Positions 5,380 to 6,418 of a stretch of DNA of 6,418 nucleotides are shown piece by piece. A program made the position numbers and the translations under genes. Source of the DNA: Candidatus Bathyarchaeota archaeon. Its GTDB lineage: Archaea > Asgardarchaeota > Lokiarchaeia > Sigyniarchaeales > Sigyniarchaeaceae. The notes beneath the pieces are model-generated. The model was not told the DNA's origin, ran no database searches, and was given only the letters and a program-made list of their open reading frames with translations. The stretch lies in contig WJJB01000043.1 in the NCBI GenBank assembly GCA_014729935.1, forward strand, positions 1 through 6,418, given 5' to 3'. The first letter of the stretch is position 1, and every line of letters starts with the position of its first letter.

Positions 5380-6255
5380 ATGATGATCATGACGAAAAGA
5401 ATGAAGATAAGTGGCTTGAAATCATTTCCTACCATTTTCATCCTGTTTTTCGTTACCCTTACTTTGAAAACTCAAACGATATCTTGCAATGTTAGTCACC
5501 AGACGATCCATGCGAGTACTATCATGGACGGCATGAATTACAATTACACCTACAAGGATTTTTCAACCGGTGCCTCACAGACGGCTTCCGAAGAGTTCAA
5601 CTACATGGGGGATGGGGAGAAGTACTCGGTATCATCCACCTTGGGAGATAGGATCATGAATAATGCAACGAGAGAGATCGTGGACGATCTCGGGAATGGA
5701 TTCCTGAACGGCTCTCATGAATGCTTCCTCGTCCCATCGAATGCATCTGTTGGATTATTAATCAATATCTCGGTCTTGCTTGAAGGGGACCAACCATTCA
5801 TGGTAGATACGGTCACCACGTTGAAGGTGAGTGGTGAGCGGTACAGGTGCTATCGACTTGAATCACCATCAGGCAGCGTTGCTTTCTATGAGCAACGCAC
5901 CGGGCTCTTGATCAATGGAACCTTCGTTCATTCGAGCATGGATTTCGGCCCGGGATATTCGATCGAGATGAAAAACACGACGGTTACCATTCCTCCCGCC
6001 CCGGGTGATGATATGGAAACCTTGATCATTGCCGCAATCATCGGAGCGGGGATATTGGCGTTCTCCATTATTCTCAGCCATTTCAGGAAGAAGGGTGGAT
6101 TGAGCCGGTTGAAGGGGAGCACCATTCCAAGTTCAAGTAAAACAAGGGGCGGGCAGAAACCTGCCAAGCCAGTTCCCGCCTGCAAGGAAGCCAAGCCAGT
6201 TCCCGCCTGCAAGGAAGCCAAGCCAGTTCCCGCCAGAGAAATGGAGGAGATCTAA
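5380..6255 (+). CDS. Sequon-rich surface protein with C-terminal membrane segment and repeat tail
   Basis: I recognise no named family for this 291-residue protein, though its style is common among archaeal cell-surface proteins. A basic N-terminus and hydrophobic segment (about 13-35) form a signal sequence. The ectodomain (36-210) has eight N-x-S/T sequons (N37, N55, N95, N110, N121, N129, N179, N199) and three Cys (36, 115, 157); the stretch from 117 to 185, with YRCYRL, VAFYEQRTGLL and NGT, looks like a beta-sandwich or cone-shaped beta-strand set. A single membrane segment (214-234) is followed by basic stop-transfer residues (HFRKKGG). The cytosolic tail (235-291) is Ser/Lys/Pro-rich and ends in a 9-residue repeat AKPVPACKE in 2.7 identical copies. 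Start choice is uncertain: ATGs at 5380, 5383, 5389 and 5401 are all in frame with no clear ribosome binding site. It lies alone downstream of two terminator-like elements, so it is probably its own transcription unit. Role could be adhesion or sensing; unproven. Confidence 0.8.
   Translation: MMIMTKRMKISGLKSFPTIFILFFVTLTLKTQTISCNVSHQTIHASTIMDGMNYNYTYKDFSTGASQTASEEFNYMGDGEKYSVSSTLGDRIMNNATREIVDDLGNGFLNGSHECFLVPSNASVGLLINISVLLEGDQPFMVDTVTTLKVSGERYRCYRLESPSGSVAFYEQRTGLLINGTFVHSSMDFGPGYSIEMKNTTVTIPPAPGDDMETLIIAAIIGAGILAFSIILSHFRKKGGLSRLKGSTIPSSSKTRGGQKPAKPVPACKEAKPVPACKEAKPVPAREMEEI
6163..6234 (+). repeat. 27-bp in-frame tandem repeat, 2.7 copies
   Basis: Units occupy 6163-6189 and 6190-6216 and are identical; a third at 6217-6234 is cut after 18 bases. 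Each encodes AKPVPACKE. Perfect identity at the nucleotide level, including third codon positions, points to recent slippage or recombination, so copy number probably varies between strains. Confidence 0.9.
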
Positions 6256-6418
6256 GATTTAACCATTTCCGTTCTTTCTTTTACCTTACCTTTTTAGGCC
6301 ACGAGGGATGGGTATCCGGAGATAGAAGTTTTTTCCTTTAAGAGAATGTTAACTACCACGCCCCAAACAAAAGAAGCGGGTTCTCTTTCGCATAGCAGAT
6401 AAAAAAGATGGAAAAGGA
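6256..6418. other. 3' flank with T-rich termination tracts and possible next start
   Basis: A pyrimidine-rich stretch at 6265-6296, ending in TTTTT (6291-6295), follows the stop codon by about ten bases and is the likely terminator of the surface-protein gene; a T6 tract at 6329-6334 could be a second stop. The last bases hold an ATG at 6408 followed by GAA AAG, which may open another gene, but no TATA box or ribosome binding site supports it and the window ends. Nothing else is visible. Confidence 0.4.

Noticed and set aside
6163..6234. Tandem repeats considered as a CRISPR array
   Set aside because: The units are contiguous with no spacers, in frame, and encode a peptide repeat at the end of a clear gene.

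Overview
The window reads as chromosomal DNA of an archaeon. Evidence: AT-rich TATA-type boxes lie 25-28 bases upstream of two start codons, leaving little or no untranslated leader. Several genes encode membrane-anchored ectodomain proteins rich in N-x-S/T sequons. A short Mrr-like nuclease-fold protein resembles small archaeal homologues, and pyrimidine/T-rich tracts follow genes. The style of the surface proteins recalls Asgard archaea, but this is an impression; no rRNA or universal marker gene is present to settle it. Base composition is fairly balanced with no obvious compositional islands.

Layout. (1) 1-2383, plus strand: the 3' part of a right-handed beta-helix (pectate-lyase-like) protein ending in a C-terminal membrane anchor, overlapping by 19 bases a 12-segment membrane protein with transporter-like topology; the two look translationally coupled. 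(2) 2384-3090: a short convergent spacer and a four-segment membrane protein on the minus strand. (3) 3091-3339: a divergent promoter region with a TATA box on each strand, a palindrome straddling the minus-strand TATA box, and a dyad plus nested hairpin in the plus-strand leader. (4) 3340-3690: the Mrr-like protein, which lacks the usual acidic residue before the catalytic lysine. (5) 3691-3984: about 290 bases with no convincing gene but several dyads, a pair of mutually exclusive hairpins and one weak minus-strand small ORF. (6) 4017-5215: a two-gene unit with a clear promoter, encoding a protein with a membrane segment at each end and a two-segment membrane protein with a PH-like cytosolic domain, closed by a hairpin/T-run terminator. 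(7) 5216-5379: a spacer holding that terminator and a larger composite inverted repeat ending in a second T-run. (8) 5380-6255: a sequon-rich surface protein with one C-terminal membrane segment and a cytosolic tail made of a 9-residue Lys/Pro/Cys tandem repeat. (9) 6256-6418: T-rich termination sequence and possibly the first codons of another gene.

Functionally the window is dominated by cell-envelope proteins of unknown role: six of seven genes are predicted membrane or membrane-anchored. The exception is the nuclease-fold protein, whose leader region is the most elaborately structured DNA in the window. I see no CRISPR array, tRNA, rRNA, insertion sequence or complete defence island. No gene here can be assigned to a named pathway from sequence alone.
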